A stretch of DNA of 64,000 bases from Halobacillus_B sp963739045 (GTDB lineage: Bacteria; Bacillota; Bacilli; Bacillales; Halobacillaceae): contig CAVTYY010000001.1 in NCBI GenBank assembly GCA_963739045.1, positions 744,001 through 808,000 of the forward strand, read 5' to 3'. Positions 24,822-33,872 of the stretch are shown piece by piece (position 1 is the first letter of the stretch; each line of letters opens with the position of its first letter). Position numbers and translations under genes: made by a program. The notes under the pieces are model-generated. The model was not told where the DNA came from. It ran no database searches and saw only the letters and a list, made by a program, of their open reading frames with translations.

Positions 24822-25508
24822 ATGAAATTTTCTCAAATGATTCGGAATGAAAATCAAGATTTATTTCAAGAGATATTCGAACATCCTTTTGTAAAAGGGC
24901 TAGGTGAAGGACATGTTCCTTCTTCATCAATAGCTCACTACATTAAAGCGGACTATGAATATTTAAATGCATTTATGCAAATTTATGGTACAGCCATCTC
25001 GAAATCGGTGGAACGAAAGGATATTCAATACTTTAATGACCAAGTGAATTTTGTATTAAATAGTGAAATCCATCCGCACAGAAACCTATGCGAAGTTATC
25101 GGGATCCGGTATGACGACTTGCAAGGATTTCCTCTTCCTCCAACGGCCGATCACTATGTAAAACATATGATGTATCATGCACAGCAAGGAGGGGTGGGAG
25201 AGATCATTGCAGCACTTCTGCCTTGTCCGTGGACGTATTTAGAAATCGGTCAATATTTAATGGAACATTACCAGCCGTCAGAGGATCATCCTTTTTACCC
25301 GTGGATCAGCTTTTATGCGGAAGGTGAAATGGAACAACTGACCCATCATTTGTGTGAGCGGCTTGATTATTTTTCTGCCCAATCCTCCCAAGCCGAACAA
25401 AGGCGTATGAAGGATGCCTTTCGGAAAAGCTGTCAGCTGGAGTTGAAGTTTTGGGAGATGGCCTATACTTGTGAAGAATGGCCGGGAGAAAGGGAGCGGA
25501 TACGATGA
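24822..25508 (+). CDS. tenA: Aminopyrimidine aminohydrolase / thiaminase II TenA
   Basis: Salvages the pyrimidine part of degraded thiamine. The 228-aa helical TenA fold is recognisable: YIKADYEYLNAFMQIYG, the active-site Cys region ALLPCPWTYLEIGQ, and the conserved Glu near WISFYAEGEM. It starts after AAGGAGG and overlaps thiD by 4 bases (ATGA). With ThiD, ThiM and ThiE it completes a salvage route; thiC and thiG are not in this window. Confidence 0.92.
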   Translation: MKFSQMIRNENQDLFQEIFEHPFVKGLGEGHVPSSSIAHYIKADYEYLNAFMQIYGTAISKSVERKDIQYFNDQVNFVLNSEIHPHRNLCEVIGIRYDDLQGFPLPPTADHYVKHMMYHAQQGGVGEIIAALLPCPWTYLEIGQYLMEHYQPSEDHPFYPWISFYAEGEMEQLTHHLCERLDYFSAQSSQAEQRRMKDAFRKSCQLELKFWEMAYTCEEWPGERERIR

Positions 25509-26314
25509 GTATCCATTGTTCTCTAACGATTGCTGGTACGGATCCAAGCGGAGGTGCAGGGATACAGGCAGACCTGAAGACGTTCCAAGAGCTGAAGAGC
25601 TACGGCATGTCTGTGGTAACTTCAGTTGTTGCACAAAATACGACAGGTGTAAAAGCGGTACATCATCTGCCTGTCGAAATGATACAGCAGCAATTAGAAG
25701 CTGTCTCTGCCGACATGCCCATTGATGCTTTTAAAACAGGGATGATTGCAGATAAAGATATGATGAAGGTATTAGCAGATTGGATCCCGCAAATACCCGC
25801 ACCTTACGTGATGGATCCGGTGATGGTAGCTCAAAGCGGTGATCCGTTAATAGAAGCAGAATCCCGGGCTTGGCTAAGAGAGCACCTTGTCCCCTTTGCT
25901 TCGGTCATCACTCCAAACCTTCCCGAGGCTGAAGATTTACTGGGGCAGCAAATCGAAACCACTGATGATATGAAAGAAGCAGCTGAACAAATAGTGACCA
26001 AACTTGGAGCCGGTGCAGCACTAGTTAAAGGCGGACACCGGGAAGGGGAAGCTGTAGATTATTTATTCGATGGCAGAAAAATCCACCCCTACAGTGCCGA
26101 GCGGATATCCACCAACAACACGCACGGTACAGGGTGTACGTATTCTGCAGCGATCACTGCCTATTTGTGCCGCGGGATTGATTTACCTACGGCCGTAGAG
26201 AAAGCAAAACAATTTGTAACGGCCGCTATTAAACACTCCTTTGATCTAGGTAAGGGCAGTGGACCAACCAATCATTGGGCATGGAAGGAAGGGGTTAAGC
26301 AATGGAAGAAATAA
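25505..26314 (+). CDS. thiD: Hydroxymethylpyrimidine (phosphate) kinase ThiD
   Basis: Ribokinase-fold kinase phosphorylating HMP and HMP-P. TIAGTDPSGGAGIQADLKTF at the N-terminus and NNTHGTGCTYSAAITAY near the C-terminus (catalytic Asp position occupied within the GTGC loop, as in ThiD) are diagnostic. About 269 aa. The start at 25505 overlaps the tenA stop; its end overlaps thiM by 13 bases. Confidence 0.93.
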   Translation: MSIHCSLTIAGTDPSGGAGIQADLKTFQELKSYGMSVVTSVVAQNTTGVKAVHHLPVEMIQQQLEAVSADMPIDAFKTGMIADKDMMKVLADWIPQIPAPYVMDPVMVAQSGDPLIEAESRAWLREHLVPFASVITPNLPEAEDLLGQQIETTDDMKEAAEQIVTKLGAGAALVKGGHREGEAVDYLFDGRKIHPYSAERISTNNTHGTGCTYSAAITAYLCRGIDLPTAVEKAKQFVTAAIKHSFDLGKGSGPTNHWAWKEGVKQWKK

Positions 26315-27060
26315 TTAACCTAGTACGGAAACAGAACCCTTTAATTCACAACTTAACAAATTCGGTTGTCATGAACTTTAGCGCTAATGGTCTTCTGGCT
26401 TTTGGGGCGTCTCCGATAATGGCCAACGCTCCTGAAGATGCTGCAGATGTGGCTGCTTTATCAAATGGTGTACTCATCAACATCGGCACTCTGACCGACT
26501 CCCAAGTAACCGCCATGATTGAAGCAGGAAAAGCAGCGAATCAAAAGGGAATTCCGGTCGTGATTGATCCTGTAGGAGTAGCCGCGACTAATTTCAGAAC
26601 AGAAGCCTTTAACCGAATTATAGAGAAGGTCAAGCCCACGGCTATTAAAGGCAATGCAGGGGAACTAGCCCATCTCGTTGGAATCTCTGTAGAAACTAAG
26701 GGAGTTGATTCCGTCGGTGAAGGAAACGTCGAAGAAATAGCGCGCAAAGTTGCGGGAAATTACCAAACCATTTCCATATTGACTGGACCAACTGATGTGA
26801 TTAGCGATGGGGAGAGCGTCTTCTATAATGAATCCGGTCATCCTCTTCTTTCCAAGGTGACGGGGAGCGGCTGTTTATTAGGATCCATTGTTACCGCTTG
26901 TTTATCTGTACCTGGGGAACCCCTAGAAAAAGCTTTAGCGGCTGTGAAGTTCTATGGGCAAGCAGCTGAAAAAGCCGCTTCATCTCAACATGTTTACGGT
27001 CCAGGTACGTTTCTGCCGCATTTTATAGATGCCCTTTCAGTAGAAGGAGGCAATTTGTAG
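26302..27060 (+). CDS. thiM: Hydroxyethylthiazole kinase ThiM
   Basis: Phosphorylates thiazole alcohol for thiamine salvage. Signatures: HNLTNSVVMNFSANGLLAFG, VIDPVGVAATNFR, IKGNAGELAHL and the anion-hole loop VTGSGCLLGSIV. 252 aa, normal. It lies between thiD and thiE and, with thiW, points to thiazole uptake and recycling. Confidence 0.94.
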   Translation: MEEIINLVRKQNPLIHNLTNSVVMNFSANGLLAFGASPIMANAPEDAADVAALSNGVLINIGTLTDSQVTAMIEAGKAANQKGIPVVIDPVGVAATNFRTEAFNRIIEKVKPTAIKGNAGELAHLVGISVETKGVDSVGEGNVEEIARKVAGNYQTISILTGPTDVISDGESVFYNESGHPLLSKVTGSGCLLGSIVTACLSVPGEPLEKALAAVKFYGQAAEKAASSQHVYGPGTFLPHFIDALSVEGGNL

Positions 27061-27061
27061 A

Positions 27062-27679
27062 ATGGAACTTTCTCAACAATTAAGAAAATATTTAATTATG
27101 GGGACTGAGAATTGTTCCCGAAATGCGGTGGATATATTAAGAGAAGCCATCCAAGGTGGTATTACCGCCTTTCAATATCGGGAAAAAGGAGACCATTCCC
27201 TGCGAGGATATGAAAAACTGGAGTTAGGGATGAAACTGCGGAAAATCTGCTCAAAAAATGATGTGCTTTTTATCGTAAACGATGACCGTGATCTAGTAGT
27301 GCCTCTTGAAGCGGACGGTATTCATGTCGGGCAGAGCGACCGAAAAGTCGATCAATTACGTGCTGAATTTCCTGATAAAATTATCGGGTTGTCTGTATCT
27401 GATGAGGAGGAGCTTATGAAGCAATCTTTAGAAGAAGTGGATTATTTAGGAGCGGGGCCGGTTTTTCCAACAGCAACGAAACGAGACGCAAATCCAGTGA
27501 CAGGCACGAAATGGATTCGTTCTATCAAGGTATCGTATCCTGACCTTCCTCTTGTTGGAATTGGGGGAATTACTGAAGAAAATGCTCATCAGGTGATAGA
27601 AGCGGGGGCAGACGGAGTGGCAGTCGTTTCGGCTGTTACGCAAGCGGCAAATGTGGAGCAGGCAGTGAGAAATCTTTAA
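27062..27679 (+). CDS. thiE: Thiamine-phosphate synthase ThiE
   Basis: Joins HMP-PP and thiazole phosphate to thiamine monophosphate. TIM-barrel signatures FQYREKG, NDDRDLVVPLEADGIHVGQ, GLSVSDEEE, DYLGAGPVFPTATK and VGIGGITEENAH are present. 205 aa. It starts two bases after the thiM stop with AGGAGG upstream and ends the operon before a terminator. Confidence 0.94.
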   Translation: MELSQQLRKYLIMGTENCSRNAVDILREAIQGGITAFQYREKGDHSLRGYEKLELGMKLRKICSKNDVLFIVNDDRDLVVPLEADGIHVGQSDRKVDQLRAEFPDKIIGLSVSDEEELMKQSLEEVDYLGAGPVFPTATKRDANPVTGTKWIRSIKVSYPDLPLVGIGGITEENAHQVIEAGADGVAVVSAVTQAANVEQAVRNL

Positions 27680-27707
27680 GAAGCAGCGCAATTGAAAATG
27701 AATACTG

Positions 27708-27747
27708 AGAAAAAGCATGGGATGATCTTTTTTCCATGCTTTTTTCA
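27708..27747 (+). terminator. Terminator of the thiamine operon
   Basis: GAAAAAGCATGG (27709-27720) pairs with CCATGCTTTTTTC (27734-27746); the loop is 13 bases. Confidence 0.85.
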
Positions 27748-28229
27748 TGTGTTTCTACGTCTGTTTTTTTCCGAATCATCCACGGACTTTGGAGGTTAGC
27801 GAATTGGAATTTCTAAGGATTAACTGAAGCATAAACACCATGATTCCTTAATAGCTCCCAATTCATGAAGACTCAGTTTCGAGACATTTTGATGATTTCC
27901 GTTACGGTTAACAGTGATTCGAGGTCGGGGAAATGACTCGACCAGCTGCATCGCCGTTTCTATGTAAGAAGAGTACTATGAGCTGGTAGAAAATCAAAGA
28001 GAAACACAACTTCATAAATTGCCGCGACTATTCCTCTTTTTCAAAAAAAGTATTTCAACAATTCGCTGTCTTCCTGAAGTTTTCCTTGCCCCCAAAGGAG
28101 TTTACACATTTGTATAAAAAATTCCTAAAAAACTTCATACATTTTTTACATTACATAGAAAAATTTCGTTGAATACAATTGGGTTATAGTTATTCTAATC
28201 TTCAGATAAAAATTAGAGGGGGATGGAAT
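27748..28229. other. 480-base gap before the ectoine operon, no gene seen
   Basis: No convincing reading frame. The last 120 bases are very AT-rich and contain repeated TACAT/TTACA motifs (ACTTCATACATTTTTTACAT and ATTACATAG) just before the doeA Shine-Dalgarno AGAGGGGG. This is where the promoter and any operator must lie, but no clear sigma-A promoter could be chosen. Confidence 0.4.
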
Positions 28230-29432
28230 ATGGTACTTCCATTTGACATTTTAGAGTACAACCAACGACTGAAAGGTACCAAGCAGAGAATGGCAGACAA
28301 AGGAATTGAAGTGCTGCTGATTACAGATCCTGCGAATATGAATTATTTATCAGGATACGATGCCTGGTCTTTCTACGTTCACCAAATGATGGTGATTATT
28401 ATCGATGAACCTCAGCCGCTCTGGATTGGACGTTTTCAAGATGCCAATGGGGCAAGAGCGACCACCTGGATTTATGATGAAAATGTGATTGCCTACCCGG
28501 ACTATTATGTGCATTCAACCACTCATCACCCAATGGACTTCATCGCTGAAATTCTTACCCAGATTGGAGAAGGAAAGCGAAATATTGGAGTAGAGATGGA
28601 TCATTACTATTTTACAGGGAAGGCACTGGAACAATTAAAAAAAGGGCTGCCTGATGCGAAGTTTCATGATGGAAGCTTATTAGTAAACCATGTTCGCATG
28701 ATTAAATCTGATCAGGAAATTGAATATATGAGACGAGCTGCAAAAATAGCTGAACTCGCTATGACAAGAGGAGTCGAAAGTATTCGTCCAGGAGTGAGAG
28801 AGTGTGATACGGCGGCGGATATTTATTATAACTTGGTAAAAGGTACGCCTGAATATGGAGGGGAATACCCGGCCATTGTACCGCTTCTTCCCACAGGTGA
28901 GAATACCTCAATTCCTCACCTGACATGGACGGACCGGCCATTTGTTGAAGGAAATGCTGTAATCGTAGAACTCGCCGGGTGTTATAAACGCTATCATGTA
29001 CCGCTTGCCCGGACGGTATCTATCGGCCGGCCTAGTGAAAAGCTTCAGTACCTGGCACCAGTCGTTCTCGAAGGAATTCAAAATGTCCTGCTGGCGGCAA
29101 AACCAGGCGTCACTTGTGGTGATCTGGAGGAAGTGTGGAGAAAGAGCATTAAAAAGCACGGCTTTGAAAAAGAAGCCCGTCTAGGCTATTCTGTCGGTCT
29201 TAACTATCCGCCGGACTGGGGGGAGCATACAGCAAGCATCAGAAAAGGGGATATGACTGTATTGCAGCCCAACATGACTTTTCACCTTATCCCTGCCTTG
29301 TGGTTTAACACGGATGGAATAGAAATTAGTGAAACCTTTCGCATAACAGAAACCGGCTGTGAGCAATTTACAAACTATCCACAGGAATTAATTATCCGTG
29401 ATCACCTGGACCTGAGCGGTCAAATCAGTTAA
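28230..29432 (+). CDS. doeA: Ectoine hydrolase DoeA/EutD (M24 creatinase-like)
   Basis: Opens the ectoine ring to N-acetyl-2,4-diaminobutyrate in the cytosol. The pita-bread fold of peptidase family M24 is evident. The DoeA-specific stretches are MNYLSGYDAWSFYVHQ, GRFQDANGARATTW, HPMDFIAEIL, EYPAIVPLLPTG, ELAGCYKRYHVPLARTV and YPPDWGEHTASIRKGD. The metal ligands of true M24 peptidases are not conserved (ELAGCYKRYH), as in creatinase. The ATG at 28230 follows AGAGGGGGATGG; the upstream extension has no domain support. About 400 aa, first gene of a six-gene operon. Confidence 0.87.
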   Translation: MVLPFDILEYNQRLKGTKQRMADKGIEVLLITDPANMNYLSGYDAWSFYVHQMMVIIIDEPQPLWIGRFQDANGARATTWIYDENVIAYPDYYVHSTTHHPMDFIAEILTQIGEGKRNIGVEMDHYYFTGKALEQLKKGLPDAKFHDGSLLVNHVRMIKSDQEIEYMRRAAKIAELAMTRGVESIRPGVRECDTAADIYYNLVKGTPEYGGEYPAIVPLLPTGENTSIPHLTWTDRPFVEGNAVIVELAGCYKRYHVPLARTVSIGRPSEKLQYLAPVVLEGIQNVLLAAKPGVTCGDLEEVWRKSIKKHGFEKEARLGYSVGLNYPPDWGEHTASIRKGDMTVLQPNMTFHLIPALWFNTDGIEISETFRITETGCEQFTNYPQELIIRDHLDLSGQIS

Positions 29433-29447
29433 CGGGAGGTGAAGGTC

Positions 29448-30422
29448 GTGCGTCTTTTTGATCGAAACCAAATTGACCGGGTTATTGAGATAAATCGAGA
29501 AGTTATTGATGTCATCGAAGACGCTTTTACATCGTTAAGAACAAAAAAGGTGGAAATGCCGCCTATAATGAGAGTGGATATCCCGGAGCATCATGGAGAA
29601 GTAGATATTAAATCTGCTTATATTTCCGGGTATGACAGTTTTGCTGTTAAGCTTTCATCGGGTTTCTTTAACAATCCGAACCTTGGACTTCCCAGTGCTA
29701 ATGGAATGATGATTTTACTAAGCGCAGAAACCGGCGTTCCTAAAGCAGTGCTTGCCGATAATGGCTTGCTGACAGATATACGCACGGCAGCCGCGGGCGC
29801 CGTCGCTGCCAGGCATTTAAGCAGAGAAGACAGCCGCATCGCCGGAGTCATCGGCACAGGAGCACAAGCGAGGTATCAACTGGAAGCGCTTACCCATGTG
29901 CGTACCATTGAGCACGTACTTGTATATGGACGCAGAATTGAAAAGGCACAGCAATATAAAGAAGACATGGAGCTGCAATTAGGGTTAACTGTAGAGATTT
30001 GCTCATCACCTGAAGAAGTAGTCGCCGGCAGCGATCTGGTTATTACGACGACCCCCTCTACCAAACCGATTATTAAGGCAGAATGGCTTCATGCTGGTCT
30101 GCATATTACAGCTATGGGATCGGATGCGGAACATAAGCAGGAACTGGAAGCTGAGGCTGTCCAGTCCGCTGATTTATTTGTCTGTGATGTTAAGAACCAG
30201 TCCCAGCGGCTTGGCGAGTTACGTTCTTGTCTTGATACAGACGCAGTAAATCAAGCCATAGAACTAGGAGAAATTACGGCTGGATATAAGAAAGGCCGAA
30301 CTCACCTTGGACAAATCACGATTTGCGATTTAACAGGAACGGGCGTTCAGGACACAGCCATTGCCCGTCATGTGTTTCAAATACTTGAATTACAGGAGGA
30401 TGATGAAAGTGAAAGATATTAA
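29448..30422 (+). CDS. eutC: Ornithine cyclodeaminase-like protein EutC
   Basis: A Rossmann-type member of the ornithine cyclodeaminase/mu-crystallin family: DIKSAYISGYDSFAVKLSSGF, LLTDIRTAAAGAVAARHL, the NAD motif GVIGTGAQARYQLEAL, ITTTPSTKPII and MGSDAEHKQEL. EutC of hydroxyectoine catabolism belongs here and is normally paired with EutB. The start is GTG at 29448, 7 bases after GGGAGGTG; an earlier GTG lies inside that Shine-Dalgarno. The reaction of EutC is not firmly known; alanine dehydrogenase-like or cyclodeaminase activity is the alternative. Confidence 0.75.
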   Translation: MRLFDRNQIDRVIEINREVIDVIEDAFTSLRTKKVEMPPIMRVDIPEHHGEVDIKSAYISGYDSFAVKLSSGFFNNPNLGLPSANGMMILLSAETGVPKAVLADNGLLTDIRTAAAGAVAARHLSREDSRIAGVIGTGAQARYQLEALTHVRTIEHVLVYGRRIEKAQQYKEDMELQLGLTVEICSSPEEVVAGSDLVITTTPSTKPIIKAEWLHAGLHITAMGSDAEHKQELEAEAVQSADLFVCDVKNQSQRLGELRSCLDTDAVNQAIELGEITAGYKKGRTHLGQITICDLTGTGVQDTAIARHVFQILELQEDDESERY

Positions 30423-31602
30423 ATTAAGCACAAAATCCATTTGGGCAGGAGAAAAAGATTTCCTTGCTTTTGGCGCTACGCAAGTTCCGGTGGTTCACAG
30501 TGTTTCTTTTGGTTATGAAGATATGGATGAGTGGTATGAGGTGGCGATCGGGAATAAGCCAGGTCACATTTACGGCCGTAATACCAACCCGACGGTGCAG
30601 GCATTTGAAGAAAAGGTACGGATCTTAGAAGGAGCAGAAGCGTCCACCAGCTTCTCGACTGGAATGGCTGCCATCAGCAACACCTTATCTACGCTGCTAT
30701 TTCCCGGCGACCGGGTAGTATCTATCAAAGATACGTATGGCGGTACAAACAAAATTTTCACTGAATTTCTACCTAAGCAGCAAATTGAAGTGATGCTTTG
30801 TGATACTTCCGACCATGAAGCTATTGAACGTGAGATTGAAAAAGGATGCAAGGTGCTGTATTTGGAAAGCCCGACCAATCCAACTGTTAAAATTACAGAT
30901 ATCAAACGGATGGCTCAGGCCGGGAAATCGGTGGGTGCGACGGTGGTCGTGGATAATACATTTGCAACTCCTGTAAACCAGAATCCAATCGAACTTGGAG
31001 CAGACTTAGTGATTCATAGTGCAACTAAATTCCTTGGTGGCCATGCGGATGCTCTGGGAGGAGCCGTTTGCGGCAGTAAAGAGCTTGTTGAGGCCATTTA
31101 TCATTACCGTGAAATTAATGGAGCTACACTCGATCCGATGGCCGCTTATTTATTGCTGCGTGGAATGAAGACATTAAAGCTTAGAGTTGATCAACAAAAT
31201 AAAAATGCTCAGGAAATTGCCGAGTACTTGAAAACATTTGAACTGGTCGAGGGCGTTTATTATCCAGGTCTTCCTGACCACCCGAACCATGATATAGCTC
31301 AAGCCCAAATGAAAGGTTTCGGCGGAGTGCTGAGCTTTAGCGTGAAGGGCGGAGTGGATACCGTTCGGCAGCTGCTTCCAGAATTGAAGTTTGCCAATCG
31401 TGCCGCCAATTTGGGTTCAGTGGAAACCGTAGTAGGTCCTTCGCGAACCACCAGTCATGTTGAATGTACTCCAGCCGAGCGAGCGGCTATGGGAATTCCA
31501 GAAGGGCTGATCCGATATTCAGCTGGAATTGAAGATATTGAGGATTTGAAACAAGATCTTGCTCAAGCTTTTAAAGCGATTCAAGCTACAGTGCAAATCT
31601 AA
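30409..31602 (+). CDS. Cystathionine gamma-synthase-like PLP enzyme
   Basis: Fold-type I Cys/Met-metabolism PLP enzyme, about 397 aa. Signatures: SFGYEDMDEWYEVAIGNKPGHIYGRNTNPT, STGMAAIS, ESPTNPTVKITDI, VVDNTFATPVNQNP and the PLP lysine in VIHSATKFLGGHADALGG. AGGAGG (30394-30399) favours the GTG at 30409; ATG at 30403 is also in frame. It overlaps the end of eutC. In this operon it may act on a 4-carbon intermediate such as 2,4-diaminobutyrate or homoserine, in place of the DoeD transaminase, which is missing. That is inference; ordinary methionine metabolism is the alternative. Confidence 0.8.
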   Translation: MKDIKLSTKSIWAGEKDFLAFGATQVPVVHSVSFGYEDMDEWYEVAIGNKPGHIYGRNTNPTVQAFEEKVRILEGAEASTSFSTGMAAISNTLSTLLFPGDRVVSIKDTYGGTNKIFTEFLPKQQIEVMLCDTSDHEAIEREIEKGCKVLYLESPTNPTVKITDIKRMAQAGKSVGATVVVDNTFATPVNQNPIELGADLVIHSATKFLGGHADALGGAVCGSKELVEAIYHYREINGATLDPMAAYLLLRGMKTLKLRVDQQNKNAQEIAEYLKTFELVEGVYYPGLPDHPNHDIAQAQMKGFGGVLSFSVKGGVDTVRQLLPELKFANRAANLGSVETVVGPSRTTSHVECTPAERAAMGIPEGLIRYSAGIEDIEDLKQDLAQAFKAIQATVQI

Positions 31603-31617
31603 AATGAGGTGGTCCCA

Positions 31618-32811
31618 TTGAAGACCAAAATTGCGGACTTAGTCCAGCGCTCTGAAGCTCTTTTGCCCGAATTGATTGAACTGCGCCGGCATTTCCACCG
31701 CTATCCTGAGCTGAGCTTTGAAGAGAAGAAGACGAGTGAAAAAATTCATGGTATGCTGCGTGATCTTAACGTTTATGACATTGAAACAGGAGTCGGCGGT
31801 TATGGACTAATTGCTACTCTTAAACTGGGAGAAGGACCCGTGATTGGAGTAAGAGCTGATGTGGATGCACTTCCCATCCAAGAACAAACCGGACATTCTT
31901 GGGCATCTGAAATCCCTGGTGTTATGCATGCGTGCGGACATGATGCTCATATGGCCATTCTGCTGGGAACAGCTAAACTGCTTGCTGAAAACGTCAAGAA
32001 CCCTGCTCTCCGGGGTACGGTTAAGTTCATTTTTCAGCCTGCGGAGGAAAAAGCAGATCAATATGGAGATACTGGGGCTGTGAAAATGCTTGCTTCAGGA
32101 AAGCTTGATTGTTTGGACCGGGTGCTGGCTTTGCACATGTGTCCGTGGCTTTCTACTGGGGAAATTCAAGTTCATGATGGTCCCAGTATGGCCAATAATG
32201 ATGAATTTGTGCTTACGATTACCGGCAGCGGCGGTCACGCGGGCTATCCTCATCAAGTCATAGACCCCGTGTGGATATCAACTTTTATTCTGCAAGCGAT
32301 ATACAGCCTCAATGGCCGTAAGGTGAACCCCCTTGAAGTGGGAACAATCAGTGTGGGAGAAATCCATGCGGGTCACGCTAGTAATATCATTCCGCAGATC
32401 GTAGCGATACGGGGAACCATTCGCTCCTACACGGAAGAGGTCAGGGAGAAACTGATTCAGGAAATTGAAGGTGCTGCCAGAATGGCTCATACATTAGGTG
32501 GAGATTATGAATTGAAAATCCAAAAGGGAGAGCCCGCTCTAGAGAACCATCCGGAGATCAATAACGTCATTAAGCAGGCAGCTGAGGGATTAAAGATTAT
32601 AGATGCTCCTTTTGGAATGGGAAGCGAGGACTTTAGCCATATCACTGCCAAGTTCCCGGGGGCGATGTTTTTCCTGGGGTGTAAATTAGATGAAGAACGC
32701 AGTCTCCATCAGCCGGACTTTGATATTGATGAGGAGGCGATGGCTGTGGGAGTGCGGATTTTTATGACGAGTATTCATCAGCTATTAACTGATAAAGGAG
32801 GAGTTGGATGA
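31618..32811 (+). CDS. M20-family amidohydrolase, probable N-acetyl-diaminobutyrate deacetylase
   Basis: Metal-dependent N-acyl amino acid hydrolase, about 397 aa. Metal ligands are visible in MHACGHDAHMA (His, Asp), FQPAEEKA (Glu pair) and GMGSEDFSH (C-terminal His); the dimerisation domain lies between. The TTG at 31618 follows GAGGTGG. Directly after the ectoine hydrolase genes, it most likely removes the acetyl group from N-acetyl-diaminobutyrate. Proteobacterial DoeB is instead an M14-type protein, so this would be a non-orthologous replacement. The stop overlaps the next start. Confidence 0.8.
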   Translation: MKTKIADLVQRSEALLPELIELRRHFHRYPELSFEEKKTSEKIHGMLRDLNVYDIETGVGGYGLIATLKLGEGPVIGVRADVDALPIQEQTGHSWASEIPGVMHACGHDAHMAILLGTAKLLAENVKNPALRGTVKFIFQPAEEKADQYGDTGAVKMLASGKLDCLDRVLALHMCPWLSTGEIQVHDGPSMANNDEFVLTITGSGGHAGYPHQVIDPVWISTFILQAIYSLNGRKVNPLEVGTISVGEIHAGHASNIIPQIVAIRGTIRSYTEEVREKLIQEIEGAARMAHTLGGDYELKIQKGEPALENHPEINNVIKQAAEGLKIIDAPFGMGSEDFSHITAKFPGAMFFLGCKLDEERSLHQPDFDIDEEAMAVGVRIFMTSIHQLLTDKGGVG

Positions 32812-33860
32812 CTACCAAAATAGCCTTTATAGGGTTTGGGGGAGTCGGGCAGTCTTTGGCAGAAATTTTACTGGAACGTAAAGATCATCTGCAGGAAATG
32901 TATGGATTGGAAAGCTCTGTTGTGGCCGTATCCGATATGATGAAAGGCTCTATTTACAATCCGGAGGGTCTAGATACAAAGGAACTGCTGAAATGTGTTA
33001 GAGAAAGCGGCTCTGTCGAAACCTACCCGGACAGCCCGCAGATTCACAAAGGATTAACAAGTATAGAAACCATTCAGCAGACAAATGCCGATGTTATCGT
33101 TGAAGTGACTTACACGGACGTACACACAGGGGAACCCGCCATTTCTCACTGCAAGTCCGCATTTGAAAATAAAAAAAGCGTCGTCACTACAAATAAAGGA
33201 CCGGTAGCGCTTGCTTATGAAGAGCTGACCCGGCTAGCAGAAAAGCATGGAGTGTTTTTTGGCTTTGAAGGGACCGTGATGAGTGGAACACCCGCCTTAC
33301 GGATGCCTGTACTAACTTTGGCAGGTAATCAAATCACTGAAATTAAAGGTATTTTGAATGGAACGACTAACTACATTTTAACGGAAATGGAAAAAGGACA
33401 ATCTTATGAAGCAGCTTTATCAAAAGCCCAAGAACTTGGCTATGCGGAAGCAGACCCTACCAGCGATGTAGAAGGTTACGACGCCCGATATAAAGCTGCC
33501 ATCCTTTCAAGCTGCATTATGGGTGTTCCGATTGCTCATACGGATGTCGAGTGCGAAGGTATTACTTCGATTACCGGGGAAATGGTTCAACAGGCCCTTA
33601 GCGAAGGAGAGAAATGGAGACTGTTAGCCAGGATAAGAGAAGAAGACGGGGAAATGAAAGCCAGTGTTAAGCCTGAACGAATTAAGGATAATGACCCGCT
33701 GGCCGGTGTTTCTGGAGCCACCAATGCGATCGTTTATGAATGCGACTTAGCCGGACCGATCATGCTCACGGGAGCCGGTGCTGGTTTGAAAGAAACGGGG
33801 TACTCGCTTCTCATTGATTTAATTCACTACCAAAAGCAAAAAAAGCTCGCCAAAATTTGA
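32808..33860 (+). CDS. Homoserine dehydrogenase-like protein
   Basis: NAD(P) enzyme interconverting aspartate semialdehyde and homoserine. N-terminal IGFGGVGQSL nucleotide motif, catalytic Lys in TTNKGPVA, GTVMSGTPALRMP, LNGTTNYIL and the diagnostic YAEADPTSDVEGYDARYKAAIL. At 350 aa it lacks the C-terminal ACT domain of biosynthetic Hom (about 430 aa), consistent with a catabolic, unregulated role. Aspartate semialdehyde is the expected product of diaminobutyrate deamination, so the enzyme fits the pathway. It starts with ATGA overlap after AAAGGAGGAG. Confidence 0.82.
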   Translation: MTTKIAFIGFGGVGQSLAEILLERKDHLQEMYGLESSVVAVSDMMKGSIYNPEGLDTKELLKCVRESGSVETYPDSPQIHKGLTSIETIQQTNADVIVEVTYTDVHTGEPAISHCKSAFENKKSVVTTNKGPVALAYEELTRLAEKHGVFFGFEGTVMSGTPALRMPVLTLAGNQITEIKGILNGTTNYILTEMEKGQSYEAALSKAQELGYAEADPTSDVEGYDARYKAAILSSCIMGVPIAHTDVECEGITSITGEMVQQALSEGEKWRLLARIREEDGEMKASVKPERIKDNDPLAGVSGATNAIVYECDLAGPIMLTGAGAGLKETGYSLLIDLIHYQKQKKLAKI

Positions 33861-33872
33861 GGAGGGTTCTTC

